From NCBI GenBank assembly GCA_023439045.1, contig JAEXOY010000015.1, positions 248,001 through 312,000 of the forward strand: 64,000 bases of DNA, in the 5' to 3' direction. Shown here piece after piece: positions 8,871 to 17,702 of this stretch. This DNA comes from Bacillota bacterium (lineage in GTDB: Bacteria > Bacillota > Clostridia > Acetivibrionales > DSM-1351). The translations under genes and the position numbers were made by a program. The notes under the pieces were generated by a model. It was not told the DNA's origin. It saw only the letters and a program-made list of their open reading frames with translations, and did no database searches. How positions within the stretch are numbered: the first letter of the stretch is position 1; every line of letters starts with the position of its first letter.

Positions 8871-8990
8871 TATCTTCGGTATCTATGGTATCTAAGAGTA
8901 TCTAAGAGTATCTATGGTATCTATATGTATCTGTGATATCTATGAGTATCTATGATATCTATAAATATCTATGATATCTATAAGTATCTT
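8871..8990. repeat. TATCT array, 13 copies at alternating 9/10-bp steps
   Basis: TATCT recurs at 8871, 8880, 8889, 8899, 8909, 8918, 8928, 8937, 8947, 8956, 8966, 8975 and 8985. The later spacings alternate 9 and 10 bp, so the working unit is about 19 bp. Two looser copies lie at 8832 and 8849. The array fills the gap (8559-9065) before the DUF2975 gene; no protein is supported there. Confidence 0.85.
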
Positions 8991-9065
8991 TGAGTAACTA
9001 ATAGTATTTATGAACAACAATTAATAAACTATGAATTTTATGAAAATGTATATGGAGGTTAATTT

Positions 9066-9512
9066 ATGTGGAACAAATCCAAATCTATTTTACTGTCATT
9101 TATTTTGGTTAGAGTGCTATTTTTGTTAGCGGTGGCATCTATATTTACACTTCCGTGGCTTGTTGACTCTTATATCAACTTCTCTGGAAAAGCTACAAGT
9201 GTTTCGACGCCATTGCTGTTAACACTCTATTCATGCTTGGTACCAGCTTTTGGGGTGCTTATATGCCTTGACAGGATACTATTAAATATAAGAAAAGAGT
9301 TGGTTTTTGTAGCACAGAATGTACAGTACCTTAGAATACTCTCTTGGTGCTGCTTCGTTGTTTCACTTATTTGTTTGTTATCTGGATATTATTATGTACT
9401 TTTTCTACTAATCGGTTTTGCGGCTGCTTTTTTTGCACTTATATTGAGGGTTCTCAAAAATGTATTTGCGCAAGCTGTTGAGTTGAAAGAAGAAAGTGAT
9501 TTCACGGTTTAA
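9066..9512 (+). CDS. DUF2975 membrane protein
   Basis: A 148-residue protein with four membrane segments in the DUF2975 arrangement: a long first hydrophobic stretch, a LLNIRKELVFVAQNVQYLRILSW-type central region, and a final segment ending RVLKNVFAQAVELKEESDFTV. No enzymatic motif is seen. DUF2975 proteins are almost always encoded next to a small XRE regulator, as here (17 bp downstream), and are thought to work with it. TGGAGG precedes the ATG. The long repetitive leader is unusual. Confidence 0.85.
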   Translation: MWNKSKSILLSFILVRVLFLLAVASIFTLPWLVDSYINFSGKATSVSTPLLLTLYSCLVPAFGVLICLDRILLNIRKELVFVAQNVQYLRILSWCCFVVSLICLLSGYYYVLFLLIGFAAAFFALILRVLKNVFAQAVELKEESDFTV

Positions 9513-9529
9513 TACAGGAGGATTACTAT

Positions 9530-9733
9530 ATGCCTATAATAGTTAATTTGGACGTTATAATGGCGAAACGCAAAATTTCATCAAATGAGTTGGCTGAGAA
9601 GATAGGAATAACTCAGGCCAATCTGTCTATTCTCAAAACCAATAAGGCTAAGGCCATCCGATTTTCCACACTAGAAAAGATTTGTGAGGTATTAGAATGC
9701 CAGCCTAGTGATATCCTGGAATATGTGAAATAA
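9530..9733 (+). CDS. Small XRE-family regulator (YozG-like)
   Basis: A 67-residue stand-alone helix-turn-helix protein of the Cro/CI type. The motif runs from about residue 11 (KRKISSNELAEKIGITQANLSILK) and the chain ends with the CEVLECQPSDILEYV segment common to this group. AGGAGG lies upstream of the ATG. It follows the DUF2975 gene by 17 bp and precedes the DUF4153 gene by 70 bp, so the three are probably co-transcribed. It presumably regulates the module; the operator is not known, although the upstream TATCT array is an obvious candidate. Confidence 0.9.
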   Translation: MPIIVNLDVIMAKRKISSNELAEKIGITQANLSILKTNKAKAIRFSTLEKICEVLECQPSDILEYVK

Positions 9734-9803
9734 AATAAGGTTATCTATAATAGCTTTATATAGCTAGTTATATAAAAAAATAGGGTTTAAGGAGTGTGAT
9801 TTT

Positions 9804-11363
9804 ATGTCTAGCATTGAAAATAATGAACTTCCATACCATCCAGAACCGATGGGGGGCATTAATAGCTTGACCAATAAGACATTTACTAAAGTACAGGTGG
9901 TATTTGCAGCAATTTCTATTTTACTGGGCTTTCTTTGTATAAAGTTTGTGTTGGCAGGCGGGCTTGGTATTGCTACAAGCATTTTCTTTGTAATGAGTCT
10001 AGCCAGCAGCATAATATTCTTCAGGTACCATAATATTAAAATATCCAGTATAGACGTGTTCTATATAATAATATTGCTAGCATTTTCATGTAGCTTTACA
10101 ATTTATCCAAATACTTTAATAAAAGGCCTTTCATTGATTTTCATTTTCATAGTTTCAATGGGCTGGTATTTTATTATATGTGAACGAAGCCACAAGAATT
10201 TTTATACTGGCAATATGCTTTTTGATGCTATAAAGGCAATAATTATAATGCCGCTATCTTCAATGGGGGAATGTGGTTCGGCCCTTAACAGTGCTGGTAA
10301 AAAGTACTCTGCAGGAAAAAATCTGCTTTATGTCATTACAGGGCTCATCATAGCAGTACCTACTACAGTGACAATTGCATATTTACTAATGCAGGCAGAC
10401 GACGCATTTAATAATATGTTTTCATACCTATTTAGCAATGCTTTTTCAAACATAGTAATATTTTTAGTTCAGGTTGCCGTAGGCATTCCTTTTGGATTCT
10501 ATATTTATGGAACATGGATGTCCTACGCAAAGGGCACTAATTCAGAGCTATTAACCCAATCAAGAGCTGATAATATCGTCACAAAGCTTAGATTTGCACC
10601 TAATATTGTAATTTGTACAATAACTATTCCAATCTGCTCACTATATACAATGTTTTTTGCTTCGCAGTCAGCATACTATTTTTCAGCCTTTAGCAATATC
10701 TTACCGCAGAGCTTGACATATGCTGAGTATGCACGCAAAGGATTTTTTGAATTATGCGCGGTAGTAGTGATTAATATAGCAATTATATTTGCAATCTCCG
10801 TGTTTACAAAGAGAACAAGTGAAAAGCCACCCAGACTTCTAAAAATATTTACTGTTATTCTCTCAACCTTTACGCTTCTGCTTATTGCAACAGCTGTGAG
10901 CAAAATGCTGATGTATATTGACAACTATGGTCTCTCACTTTTGAGGGTTTACACAACTTGGTTTATGCTACTTACTGGCCTAATCTTTATCTTACTTATT
11001 TTAAAGCAGTTTATTCCCTCTATGAAAATAATGAGAAGTAGTGTTGCTGTATTTGTTTTAATGTTTGGTCTACTTACATTCAGTGACGTTGATGCTCAGA
11101 TTGCAAAGTACAATGTTGATTGTTATAACAGTGGGAAATTTGAGACTGTAGATGTTAATATGATGTATAATTTATCAGATTCTGCTGTAAAGTATATTAT
11201 ACCTTTGGCACAGTCAAAGGACCAATCAATTGCTAGCTCTGCTCGGGAGTATCTGGACAATAAAATTAACTATTTTAATAGCCAAAAGTTTGATTGGAGA
11301 AGCTTTAATTTGACTTCACACCAAGCCAAGAAGCTTGTTGAAGCATACCAAGCCACACGGTAA
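9804..11363 (+). CDS. DUF4153/DUF4173-type multi-pass membrane protein
   Basis: A 519-residue protein with about 10-12 membrane segments and a soluble C-terminal tail of about 90 residues. Patterns such as YFIICERSHKNFYTGN, a QADDAFNNMF segment after TM5, and RVYTTWFMLLTGLIFILLILKQF near residue 390 fit the DUF4153/DUF4173 family, which has no known biochemical function. AAGGAG precedes the ATG. It is the third gene of the DUF2975-XRE module. Family assignment is from memory of these patterns and is less sure than the general class. Confidence 0.75.
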   Translation: MSSIENNELPYHPEPMGGINSLTNKTFTKVQVVFAAISILLGFLCIKFVLAGGLGIATSIFFVMSLASSIIFFRYHNIKISSIDVFYIIILLAFSCSFTIYPNTLIKGLSLIFIFIVSMGWYFIICERSHKNFYTGNMLFDAIKAIIIMPLSSMGECGSALNSAGKKYSAGKNLLYVITGLIIAVPTTVTIAYLLMQADDAFNNMFSYLFSNAFSNIVIFLVQVAVGIPFGFYIYGTWMSYAKGTNSELLTQSRADNIVTKLRFAPNIVICTITIPICSLYTMFFASQSAYYFSAFSNILPQSLTYAEYARKGFFELCAVVVINIAIIFAISVFTKRTSEKPPRLLKIFTVILSTFTLLLIATAVSKMLMYIDNYGLSLLRVYTTWFMLLTGLIFILLILKQFIPSMKIMRSSVAVFVLMFGLLTFSDVDAQIAKYNVDCYNSGKFETVDVNMMYNLSDSAVKYIIPLAQSKDQSIASSAREYLDNKINYFNSQKFDWRSFNLTSHQAKKLVEAYQATR

Positions 11364-11432
11364 TAGAATATGTGGAGTTTACGATACTTTCAAAATTAAT
11401 TGCCAAGCTACAAGTTGCTTAAATATTATACC

Positions 11433-11660
11433 AAGCTCCATGTTGGATTACGCCGTGCTGCCAGTAACAGTAATAAAAGATATATACATATTTGTACCAA
11501 GCTCCATGTTGGGTTACGCTGTGCTGCTAGTAACAGAAGTAAAAGATATACATATTTATATTAAGCTCCATGTTGGATTGCGCTGTGCTACTAGTAACAG
11601 AAGTAAAAGATATACATATTTATATTAAGCTCCATGTTGGATTGCGCTGTGCTGTAAGCT
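11433..11660. repeat. 64-66 bp tandem repeat, about 3.5 copies
   Basis: Units begin with AAGCTCCATGTTGG at 11433, 11499, 11563 and 11627 (steps 66, 64, 64), the last truncated. Each full unit contains a near-palindrome of the form CTGTGC-TACTAGTA-ACAG. The unit length is not a multiple of three, so the frame crossing it is not coding. With the secG promoter it accounts for the gap 11364-11764. Confidence 0.9.
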
Positions 11661-11706
11661 TATATAATTAACCCATAAAATCAGTTATTAAAATCAAAAC
11701 AATGGC

Positions 11707-11735
11707 TTGTTTTTTTGGAATATGTATGTTAGAAT
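11707..11735 (+). promoter_or_regulatory. Promoter of secG
   Basis: TTGTTT (11707-11712), 17-bp spacer, TAGAAT (11730-11735) with extended TGT, 29 bp before the start codon. Confidence 0.5.
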
Positions 11736-11764
11736 GTTACTTGTCTATTTTAGGAGGTGTTATC

Positions 11765-12016
11765 GTGGAAGTTGCAAAGTGGATCGTTAACATATTACAC
11801 ATTATTTTCGCATTGTCCATAATTGTCATAGTATTGCTTCAGTCTGGTAAGCAGGCAGGACTATCTGGCTCAATTGCTGGAGGTGCTGAAACATTCTTTG
11901 GAAAGAATAAGGGACGTACAATTGATGCATTGTTGGGAAAATACACATCAATTGCTGCAATAGCATTCCTTATTACTTCAATAGCTCTATACTTATTGAT
12001 AGAGTACACAATGTAA
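11765..12016 (+). CDS. secG: Preprotein translocase subunit SecG
   Basis: An 83-residue protein with two membrane segments and the SecG signature between them: LLQSGKQAGLSGSIAGGAETFFGKNKGR. It is the small accessory subunit of the SecYEG channel. The GTG at 11765 is chosen because AGGAGG ends 7 nt upstream; an upstream ATG at 11702 has no ribosome binding site and would add an odd extension. In many Firmicutes secG is followed by rnr; here an HD-domain gene lies between them. Confidence 0.95.
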   Translation: MEVAKWIVNILHIIFALSIIVIVLLQSGKQAGLSGSIAGGAETFFGKNKGRTIDALLGKYTSIAAIAFLITSIALYLLIEYTM

Positions 12017-12028
12017 TAAATATAAAGT

Positions 12029-12061
12029 AAACCCGAGTGTTACGTGCACTTGGGTTTTTTT
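12029..12061 (+). terminator. Terminator of secG
   Basis: An 11-bp stem (AAACCCGAGTG with CACTTGGGTTT, one G-U pair) followed by seven T. Confidence 0.92.
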
Positions 12062-12118
12062 ATAACTTATTTATGGTATAATTTATACATAATCTAGTTT
12101 CATGTGGAGGTTGACAAG

Positions 12119-12670
12119 ATGAATAGAAATGACGCTATGGAGGAATTACAGATAAGACTAAAAAGTCCAAACCTGCTTAAGCACTCTTATGCAGTAGAAG
12201 CAATAATGATAGCTCTAGCAGAAAAACTAGGAGGAAACAAGGAATTATGGGGACTTGCAGGACTTTTACACGATATTGATTATGAGAAAACCGCTCAGAC
12301 TCCTGAATTACATAGTAAGGTTGGTGCAGACATTCTTGATACTCTTGGAATAGATGAATCAGTAGTATATGCGGTTAGAGCACACAATGCAATGCATGGT
12401 ATACCCAGAAATAGAAAAATAGACAAAGCACTATATGCAGCTGATCCAGTATCAGGACTGATTACTGCATGTGCGCTTATTTTACCATCCAAAAAATTAT
12501 CCGATGTATCAGCTGAATTTGTATTAAAGAAAATGGACGAGAAATCCTTTGCAAAGGGAGCTAATCGTGAACAAATAAGGTCATGTGGAGAACTTGAACT
12601 AAACTTAGAGGACTTTATAAAGATATCACTTACTGCCATGCAATCAGTATCAGATGTTTTAGGCTTATAG
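12119..12670 (+). CDS. HD-domain phosphohydrolase
   Basis: A 183-residue protein with an HD metal-binding fold. Visible ligands are the H of LKHSYAV (about 25), the HD pair in LAGLLHDIDYE (about 51-52) and later AHNAMHG. The HDIG-type hydrolases act on nucleotides or cyclic dinucleotides, but this protein lacks any partner domain to show its substrate. ATG 12119 is chosen over GTG 12104 because GGAGG stands 8 nt before it. It lies between secG and rnr, an unusual position, with an 83-bp gap on the rnr side. Confidence 0.85.
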   Translation: MNRNDAMEELQIRLKSPNLLKHSYAVEAIMIALAEKLGGNKELWGLAGLLHDIDYEKTAQTPELHSKVGADILDTLGIDESVVYAVRAHNAMHGIPRNRKIDKALYAADPVSGLITACALILPSKKLSDVSAEFVLKKMDEKSFAKGANREQIRSCGELELNLEDFIKISLTAMQSVSDVLGL

Positions 12671-12765
12671 TACATATACATGTTTTTCTTGCAACCTGTA
12701 CAAAATACAGCTATATATGGAAAATCTTATGTTTTATTATTATTGGTGAAAGGTTGGCTGATTTT

Positions 12766-15132
12766 ATGTCTGAACTTGAAATAAGAAAAAATAAAATTGT
12801 AGGCTTTATGAGTGAACAAACTTATAAACCTATGGTGATAAAGGAGCTTGCACTCATTCTGGAGGTTCCTAAGGATGATATGCCACTTTTTACACAGATA
12901 CTTTCTGAACTAGAACAGGAAGGCAGAATATTCAAAACTAATAGTGGGAGATATAGTGTGCCTTCTAGAATGAACTTGGTAAGAGGACGTATTCAGGGTA
13001 ATGAAAGAGGCTTTGCCTTTGTAATTCCTGATGACGAGATGCTGGACGATGTATTTATACCTGCAGACAGCCTTGATGGTGCAATGCACAATGATATTGT
13101 ACTTGCACGAGTGAATAGAAAAAGCACCTCCGATAGAAGGATGGAAGGTGAGATTGTAAAAATAGTCAAACGCTCCAATACAACTATTGTTGGAACCTTT
13201 GAAAAAAGTCAGAACTTTGGATTCGTGGTTCCTGACAATAAGAGGATATCAGGAGATATATTTATTTCAAAAAGTGAATTCAATGGTGCCAAAAAAGGGC
13301 AAAAGGTTGTTGTCGAAATTATTAAATACCCTGAACAGAGAAGAAACGCAGAAGGCAGGGTTGTTGAAATAATTGGGGACAAGGACGAAGCTGGGACAGA
13401 TATTCTATCCATAATCCGCACATACAATTTAGCAGAGGAATTTCCAGAAGCAGTTATAAAGCAAGCTGATGAGGTTAGTGATGTTGTTACAGAGGAGATG
13501 GCCAAAGGCAGAAGAGACTTGAGAGGCTTGCGCATGGTCACAATAGATGGAGAGGATGCAAAGGATCTCGATGACGCGGTTTCTGTTGAAATGCTTGAAA
13601 ATGGCAATTATAGGCTGGGAGTACACATTGCAGATGTAACCAATTATGTTACAGAAAATTCTCCTCTTGATTTAGAAGCCTTAAACAGAGGCACTAGCGT
13701 ATATCTGGTGGATAGAGTAATTCCTATGCTGCCGAGAAAGCTTTCAAATGGGATATGCAGTTTAAATCCTCAAGTTGATAGACTTAGTTTCTCAGTATTT
13801 ATGGATATTGATTCAAATGGGCGCGTAGTGAACCATGACATATGTGAAAGCGTTATAAATATAGACGAAAGAATGACATATACAAACGTATATAAAATAT
13901 TAGAAGAGGACGATAAGGAGCTCAAGGAACGCTATAAGCATGTTGTTCCTGACTTCTACAAAATGAAGGAGCTTGCATTAATTCTCAGAAACAAGAGATT
14001 TCAGCGTGGGGCAATTGACTTCGATTTTGATGAATGCAAGATTATCCTCGATGAAAAGGGCAAACCTGTTGAGGTCAAAAAGTATGAAATAACCATTGCT
14101 AACAAAATAATTGAGGAGTTTATGCTCGTATGCAATGAAACTGTTGCAGAGCACTTCTTTTGGACAGGTACTCCTTTTGTTTATAGAGTACACGAAGACC
14201 CTGATGAAGAAAAAATCAGAAATCTCAATGAGTTTTTATTTGGTCTTGGATACAGCATAAAGGGTATCAATAAGATTCATCCTAGGGCATTACAAGACCT
14301 TTTGGAAAAGATTAAAGGTACAAATCATGAGAGAATAATTAGCACAGTAATGCTTAGATCTCTGCAAAAGGCCAGATATAGTGATGAAAGCCTTGGCCAC
14401 TTTGGTCTTGCAGCTAAGTATTACTGCCACTTTACTTCACCAATAAGGAGATATCCTGACCTCATTATCCATAGAATAATGAAGCAATATTTAAAGGGTG
14501 AATTAAACCAGCAAAAGCTTAAATTATTGGCAAATTCATTAAATGAAATAGCAAAACAGTGCTCTGAAAGAGAGCGAGCAGCTGATGAAGCAGAGCGTGA
14601 AACAGAGGACCTCAAAAAAGTTGAGTATATGAAGCAGCATGAGGGAGAAGTATTTGATGGTATAATATCAAACATTACAAACTTTGGTATGTTTATAGAG
14701 CTTGAAAATACTATAGAAGGTCTTGTTCGTGTGAGCAGCATGGATGATGACTATTACAACTATGACGACAGACGTTTTTGCATGATAGGAGAGCATACCC
14801 GAAAGGTGTATCGTATAGGAGATAGTGTCAGGGTTTTACTTGCAAAAGCAGACATTGCTGCTAGAAAGATTGAATTTGTTCTGTTCGAAGAGGAAGAAGA
14901 TTTACTAGATAATATAGATGAAGATGCCGAGGATAACTTTTACTTCGGAGGGGGCTATAAAAAGGCAGTAAAGCCTCTAAAGGGCAAAACTGCAAAAGGT
15001 AAAGTACAATCAGATAAGTCAGCCGTAGCACCTTCAAAAAGAGGAAAAAAGCCAGCTAAAAAAGGCAAGGTTATTGACAAGAAGGTACTAGACAAGATTA
15101 CTGGCAGAAAGAAGAAAAAGAGGAAGGGATAA
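12766..15132 (+). CDS. rnr: Ribonuclease R
   Basis: A 788-residue 3'-5' exoribonuclease that degrades structured RNA. In order it has an N-terminal winged-helix region (1-70), two cold-shock-like OB domains (about 70-210), the RNB catalytic domain (TIDGEDAKDLDDAV with metal-binding Asp residues near 260-270; HFTSPIRRYPDL near 560), an S1 domain (FDGIISNITNFGMFIELE, about 630-720), and a Lys-rich basic tail of about 60 residues. The ATG at 12766 aligns well with AAAGG upstream; a TTG at 12754 is an alternative. The DUF523 gene follows after 6 bp. No smpB is adjacent. Confidence 0.96.
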   Translation: MSELEIRKNKIVGFMSEQTYKPMVIKELALILEVPKDDMPLFTQILSELEQEGRIFKTNSGRYSVPSRMNLVRGRIQGNERGFAFVIPDDEMLDDVFIPADSLDGAMHNDIVLARVNRKSTSDRRMEGEIVKIVKRSNTTIVGTFEKSQNFGFVVPDNKRISGDIFISKSEFNGAKKGQKVVVEIIKYPEQRRNAEGRVVEIIGDKDEAGTDILSIIRTYNLAEEFPEAVIKQADEVSDVVTEEMAKGRRDLRGLRMVTIDGEDAKDLDDAVSVEMLENGNYRLGVHIADVTNYVTENSPLDLEALNRGTSVYLVDRVIPMLPRKLSNGICSLNPQVDRLSFSVFMDIDSNGRVVNHDICESVINIDERMTYTNVYKILEEDDKELKERYKHVVPDFYKMKELALILRNKRFQRGAIDFDFDECKIILDEKGKPVEVKKYEITIANKIIEEFMLVCNETVAEHFFWTGTPFVYRVHEDPDEEKIRNLNEFLFGLGYSIKGINKIHPRALQDLLEKIKGTNHERIISTVMLRSLQKARYSDESLGHFGLAAKYYCHFTSPIRRYPDLIIHRIMKQYLKGELNQQKLKLLANSLNEIAKQCSERERAADEAERETEDLKKVEYMKQHEGEVFDGIISNITNFGMFIELENTIEGLVRVSSMDDDYYNYDDRRFCMIGEHTRKVYRIGDSVRVLLAKADIAARKIEFVLFEEEEDLLDNIDEDAEDNFYFGGGYKKAVKPLKGKTAKGKVQSDKSAVAPSKRGKKPAKKGKVIDKKVLDKITGRKKKKRKG

Positions 15133-15138
15133 AGTAAT

Positions 15139-15621
15139 ATGGGGGCAAAGTATCTTGTGAGTGCATGCCTTGCAGGTGTTAATTGTAAATATAATGGTGC
15201 AAATAACCTTGATAATTTTATAGTAGAATTAGTTAAAAATGGTGATTGTGTATTGATATGTCCTGAACAGCTTGGAGGTTGTACTACGCCGAGAATACCG
15301 TGTGAAATATCTTCAGGAACTGGAGAGGACGTATTAGATGGGAGATGTAAAGTAATATCAAAAGACGGGGTTGATGTCACAAATGCCTTAATCAAGGGAG
15401 CGGAGGAGACACTAAAAATTGCTCAATTATACAATATTGATACTGCAATATTAAAGGCCAGAAGCCCATCGTGTGGCTGTGGGAGCATTTATGACGGGAG
15501 CTTTAAAGGGCAGTGTATTAGTGGCGATGGGGTTACTACCTCTCTATTAAAAAGACATGGTATAAAAGTTATGACAGAAGAACAAATGTGTGATAAAACT
15601 AGAATGATAAAACCAAAATGA
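15139..15621 (+). CDS. DUF523 family protein
   Basis: A 160-residue cysteine-rich protein of the DUF523 family. Marks are LVSACLAGVNCKYNG at the start, LICPEQLGGCTTPRIPCEI near 45-60, and the ILKARSPSCGCGSIYDG segment near 100-115. Conserved Cys pairs suggest a metal or Fe-S site, but no biochemical role is established. It starts 6 bp after rnr, with its ribosome binding site inside the rnr end, so it is probably translationally coupled. Confidence 0.88.
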   Translation: MGAKYLVSACLAGVNCKYNGANNLDNFIVELVKNGDCVLICPEQLGGCTTPRIPCEISSGTGEDVLDGRCKVISKDGVDVTNALIKGAEETLKIAQLYNIDTAILKARSPSCGCGSIYDGSFKGQCISGDGVTTSLLKRHGIKVMTEEQMCDKTRMIKPK

Positions 15622-15663
15622 TAGATAAAACCAAAATTAATAAATAAAATTAGTAAAACAATC

Positions 15664-15699
15664 AAAAAGGACTATAACGAAACCGTTACAGTCCTTTTT
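15664..15699. terminator. Bidirectional terminator between DUF523 and HPr-like genes
   Basis: A 16-bp stem with one mismatch (15664-15679 with 15684-15699, loop AAAC) has A and T runs at its ends, so it can terminate both convergent transcripts. Confidence 0.93.
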
Positions 15700-15714
15700 A
15701 GTAGAATCTTTGAA

Positions 15715-15942
15715 TTAAACTACAAAACGCTTAATTTCTTCACAGAAATTTCCGCAATCATCTGACTGAACTTCAACCTTAATTGGCTTAGCAAGATCTA
15801 GGCTGAAGATTCCCATAATTGACTTTGCATCAACAACATAACGTCCAGATGATAAGTCTACATCAAACTCGTATCTGTTTACAGTGTTAACAAAATCCTT
15901 TACATCATTAATAGATTTTAATGCAATTTCGAATGATTTCAT
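15715..15942 (-). CDS. HPr/Crh-like protein without the phospho-accepting histidine
   Basis: A 75-residue protein with the HPr fold pattern. The second half, VVDAKSIMGIFSLDLAKPIKVEV, matches the Ser46 region of HPr closely. The first half reads ALKSINDVKDFVNTV where PTS HPr has the GxHARPA active site, so His15 is missing while the HprK target serine is kept. That is the combination seen in Bacillus Crh, a catabolite co-repressor partner. A PTS phosphotransfer role is therefore unlikely; a regulatory role is inferred. ATG 15942 is chosen because GGAGGG stands 8 nt upstream, overlapping an alternative GTG at 15951. Confidence 0.88.
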   Translation of the reverse strand: MKSFEIALKSINDVKDFVNTVNRYEFDVDLSSGRYVVDAKSIMGIFSLDLAKPIKVEVQSDDCGNFCEEIKRFVV

Positions 15943-15997
15943 ATTTTTCACCCTCCTTATTAAAGGTAATAATTTCTAAATGCTTTTCTATAATAAA

Positions 15998-16026
15998 ATA
16001 TTAAATGTTTTTATTTGATTAGTCAA
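15998..16026 (-). promoter_or_regulatory. Promoter of the HPr-like gene
   Basis: Minus strand: TTGACT (16021-16026), 17-bp spacer, TAATAT (15998-16003). Confidence 0.45.
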
Positions 16027-16088
16027 TCATGCATATTTTACAAACTTAGTACTATGTTTTCATTTAATTATATTATATGTACCCCTAA

Positions 16089-16118
16089 TTGGAGGGTTAA
16101 ACCACAAAATGATATAAT
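16089..16118 (+). promoter_or_regulatory. Promoter of mtaB
   Basis: TTGGAG (16089-16094), 18-bp spacer, TATAAT (16113-16118). A second candidate, an extended -10 (TGG then TAAAAT at 16195-16200), lies closer to the gene. Confidence 0.5.
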
Positions 16119-16244
16119 ATGCGTTAAGAAGAGTTTGATCACTGCAAAAGGTAAATAAAGACTCTTCTCGCTATTAAAACTCATAAAATTGTGGTAAAAT
16201 AACGGTGCGATTTTATTTAGCAATGAGAGGGAATAGATATTAAT

Positions 16245-17615
16245 ATGGAAAACATTCGTGATAAAAATATAGATAATAACATTGATGAGATAAATGGTGA
16301 TGAGCAGAGGCAAAAAAAGACAGTTGGTTTTATGACGCTTGGCTGCAAGGTAAATCAGTACGAATCGGAGGCTGTTTCCACTATATTTGAAGATAGTGGG
16401 TACAGCATTGTTGACTTCGATGAGGTGGCAGATGTATATGTTATTAATACCTGTACAGTTACAAATTTAAGTGACAGAAAGTCAAGACAGGCAATAAGAA
16501 AGGCTAAAAAGCAAAATGCGGATTCTATAATAGTTGTTATGGGCTGCTACGCTCAGACCTCATCAGGTGAAGTAGCTGAAATTGATGGTGTTAACCTGGT
16601 GATCGGAACTAAGGACAGAAACAGAATTATTGAGTTTATATCTAGAATAGAGGCTGGAGAATGCAGGATAAATGCTGTAGATAATATAATGACCACAAGC
16701 ATCTTTGAGGACCTAAAGCTCAATACTTATAAAGAGAGAACCAGGGCTTATATAAAGATACAGGAAGGTTGCAGTCAGTTTTGTTCATACTGTATAATAC
16801 CTTATGCGAGAGGGCCTGTAAGAAGCAGAAAGCCAGAGGATATTCTAGAAGAGGTCAAAACACTAGCAAATAACGGATTTCTTGAGATTGTACTTACTGG
16901 TATACACATTGCATCCTATGGGAGAGATTTGAAAACAATTGATTTACTTGGGCTTATAAAACAAATTCATCAAGTTGAAGGAATTAAAAGGATAAGACTT
17001 GGATCAGTTGAACCTAGAACAATATCCGAGCAATTTGTTGAGGCTGCCAAGCAACTACCAAAGCTCTGTCCGCACTATCATCTATCGCTGCAGAGTGGAT
17101 GCGATGAAACCTTGAAGGCCATGAATAGAAAGTATACCTCTGAGGATTATATGAAGTGTGTAAATCTTCTTAAGGACAATATCAAAGATGTTTCATTAAC
17201 CACTGACCTGATGGTGGGTTTCCCAGGGGAAACAGATGAGAACTTTGAGCAGTCTTTGAGCTTTGCTAAAAGAGTAGCATTTCTGAAGATTCATGTATTC
17301 AAGTATTCTCCTAGAAAAGGAACACCGGCCGCTACTATGCAAAATCAAATTCCTCCATCTGTCAAGGATGAGAGAAGTGAAAGAATGCTAAAGCTATCCG
17401 ATTCGCTTGAAAAGCAGTATATGTCTCAGTATTTAGGGAAAACAGTAGAGGTTATCTTTGAACAGCAGGTTAATGGTCAAAAGGACTTATATGAAGGGTT
17501 AACAGCAAATTACATGAGAGTAGTAGCAATGTGCAAAGAGGACATAAAGGGTAAGATGTTAAATGTAAATATAAAGAGCCTGGAGGGGACACATTTTCTG
17601 GGCAATATTCTTTAA
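16245..17615 (+). CDS. mtaB: tRNA (N6-threonylcarbamoyladenosine(37)-C2) methylthiotransferase
   Basis: A 456-residue radical-SAM methylthiotransferase that converts t6A37 to ms2t6A in tRNAs. The N-terminal MTTase domain has its three Fe-S cysteines in TLGCKVNQYESEA, VINTCTVTN and VMGCYAQ. The radical-SAM triad is in EGCSQFCSYCIIPYARG (CxxxCxxC) at about 170, and a TRAM-like domain ends the chain. The first motif reads GCKVNQYES, typical of MtaB rather than MiaB. The ribosome binding site GAGAGGGA is rather far (about 14 nt) from this ATG. Confidence 0.95.
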   Translation: MENIRDKNIDNNIDEINGDEQRQKKTVGFMTLGCKVNQYESEAVSTIFEDSGYSIVDFDEVADVYVINTCTVTNLSDRKSRQAIRKAKKQNADSIIVVMGCYAQTSSGEVAEIDGVNLVIGTKDRNRIIEFISRIEAGECRINAVDNIMTTSIFEDLKLNTYKERTRAYIKIQEGCSQFCSYCIIPYARGPVRSRKPEDILEEVKTLANNGFLEIVLTGIHIASYGRDLKTIDLLGLIKQIHQVEGIKRIRLGSVEPRTISEQFVEAAKQLPKLCPHYHLSLQSGCDETLKAMNRKYTSEDYMKCVNLLKDNIKDVSLTTDLMVGFPGETDENFEQSLSFAKRVAFLKIHVFKYSPRKGTPAATMQNQIPPSVKDERSERMLKLSDSLEKQYMSQYLGKTVEVIFEQQVNGQKDLYEGLTANYMRVVAMCKEDIKGKMLNVNIKSLEGTHFLGNIL

Positions 17616-17702
17616 TTAGCTTTAAAAAAGGTTGCATTATGTACCATGATGTATTAGTATTAAGATATATAAATCTGGCAGTTTTATTAGGGAGTGATAT
17701 AT

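Noticed and set aside
11335..11628. 97-codon frame across the 64-66 bp repeats
   Set aside because: The unit length is not a multiple of three, so the frame changes between units, and the product has no recognisable pattern.
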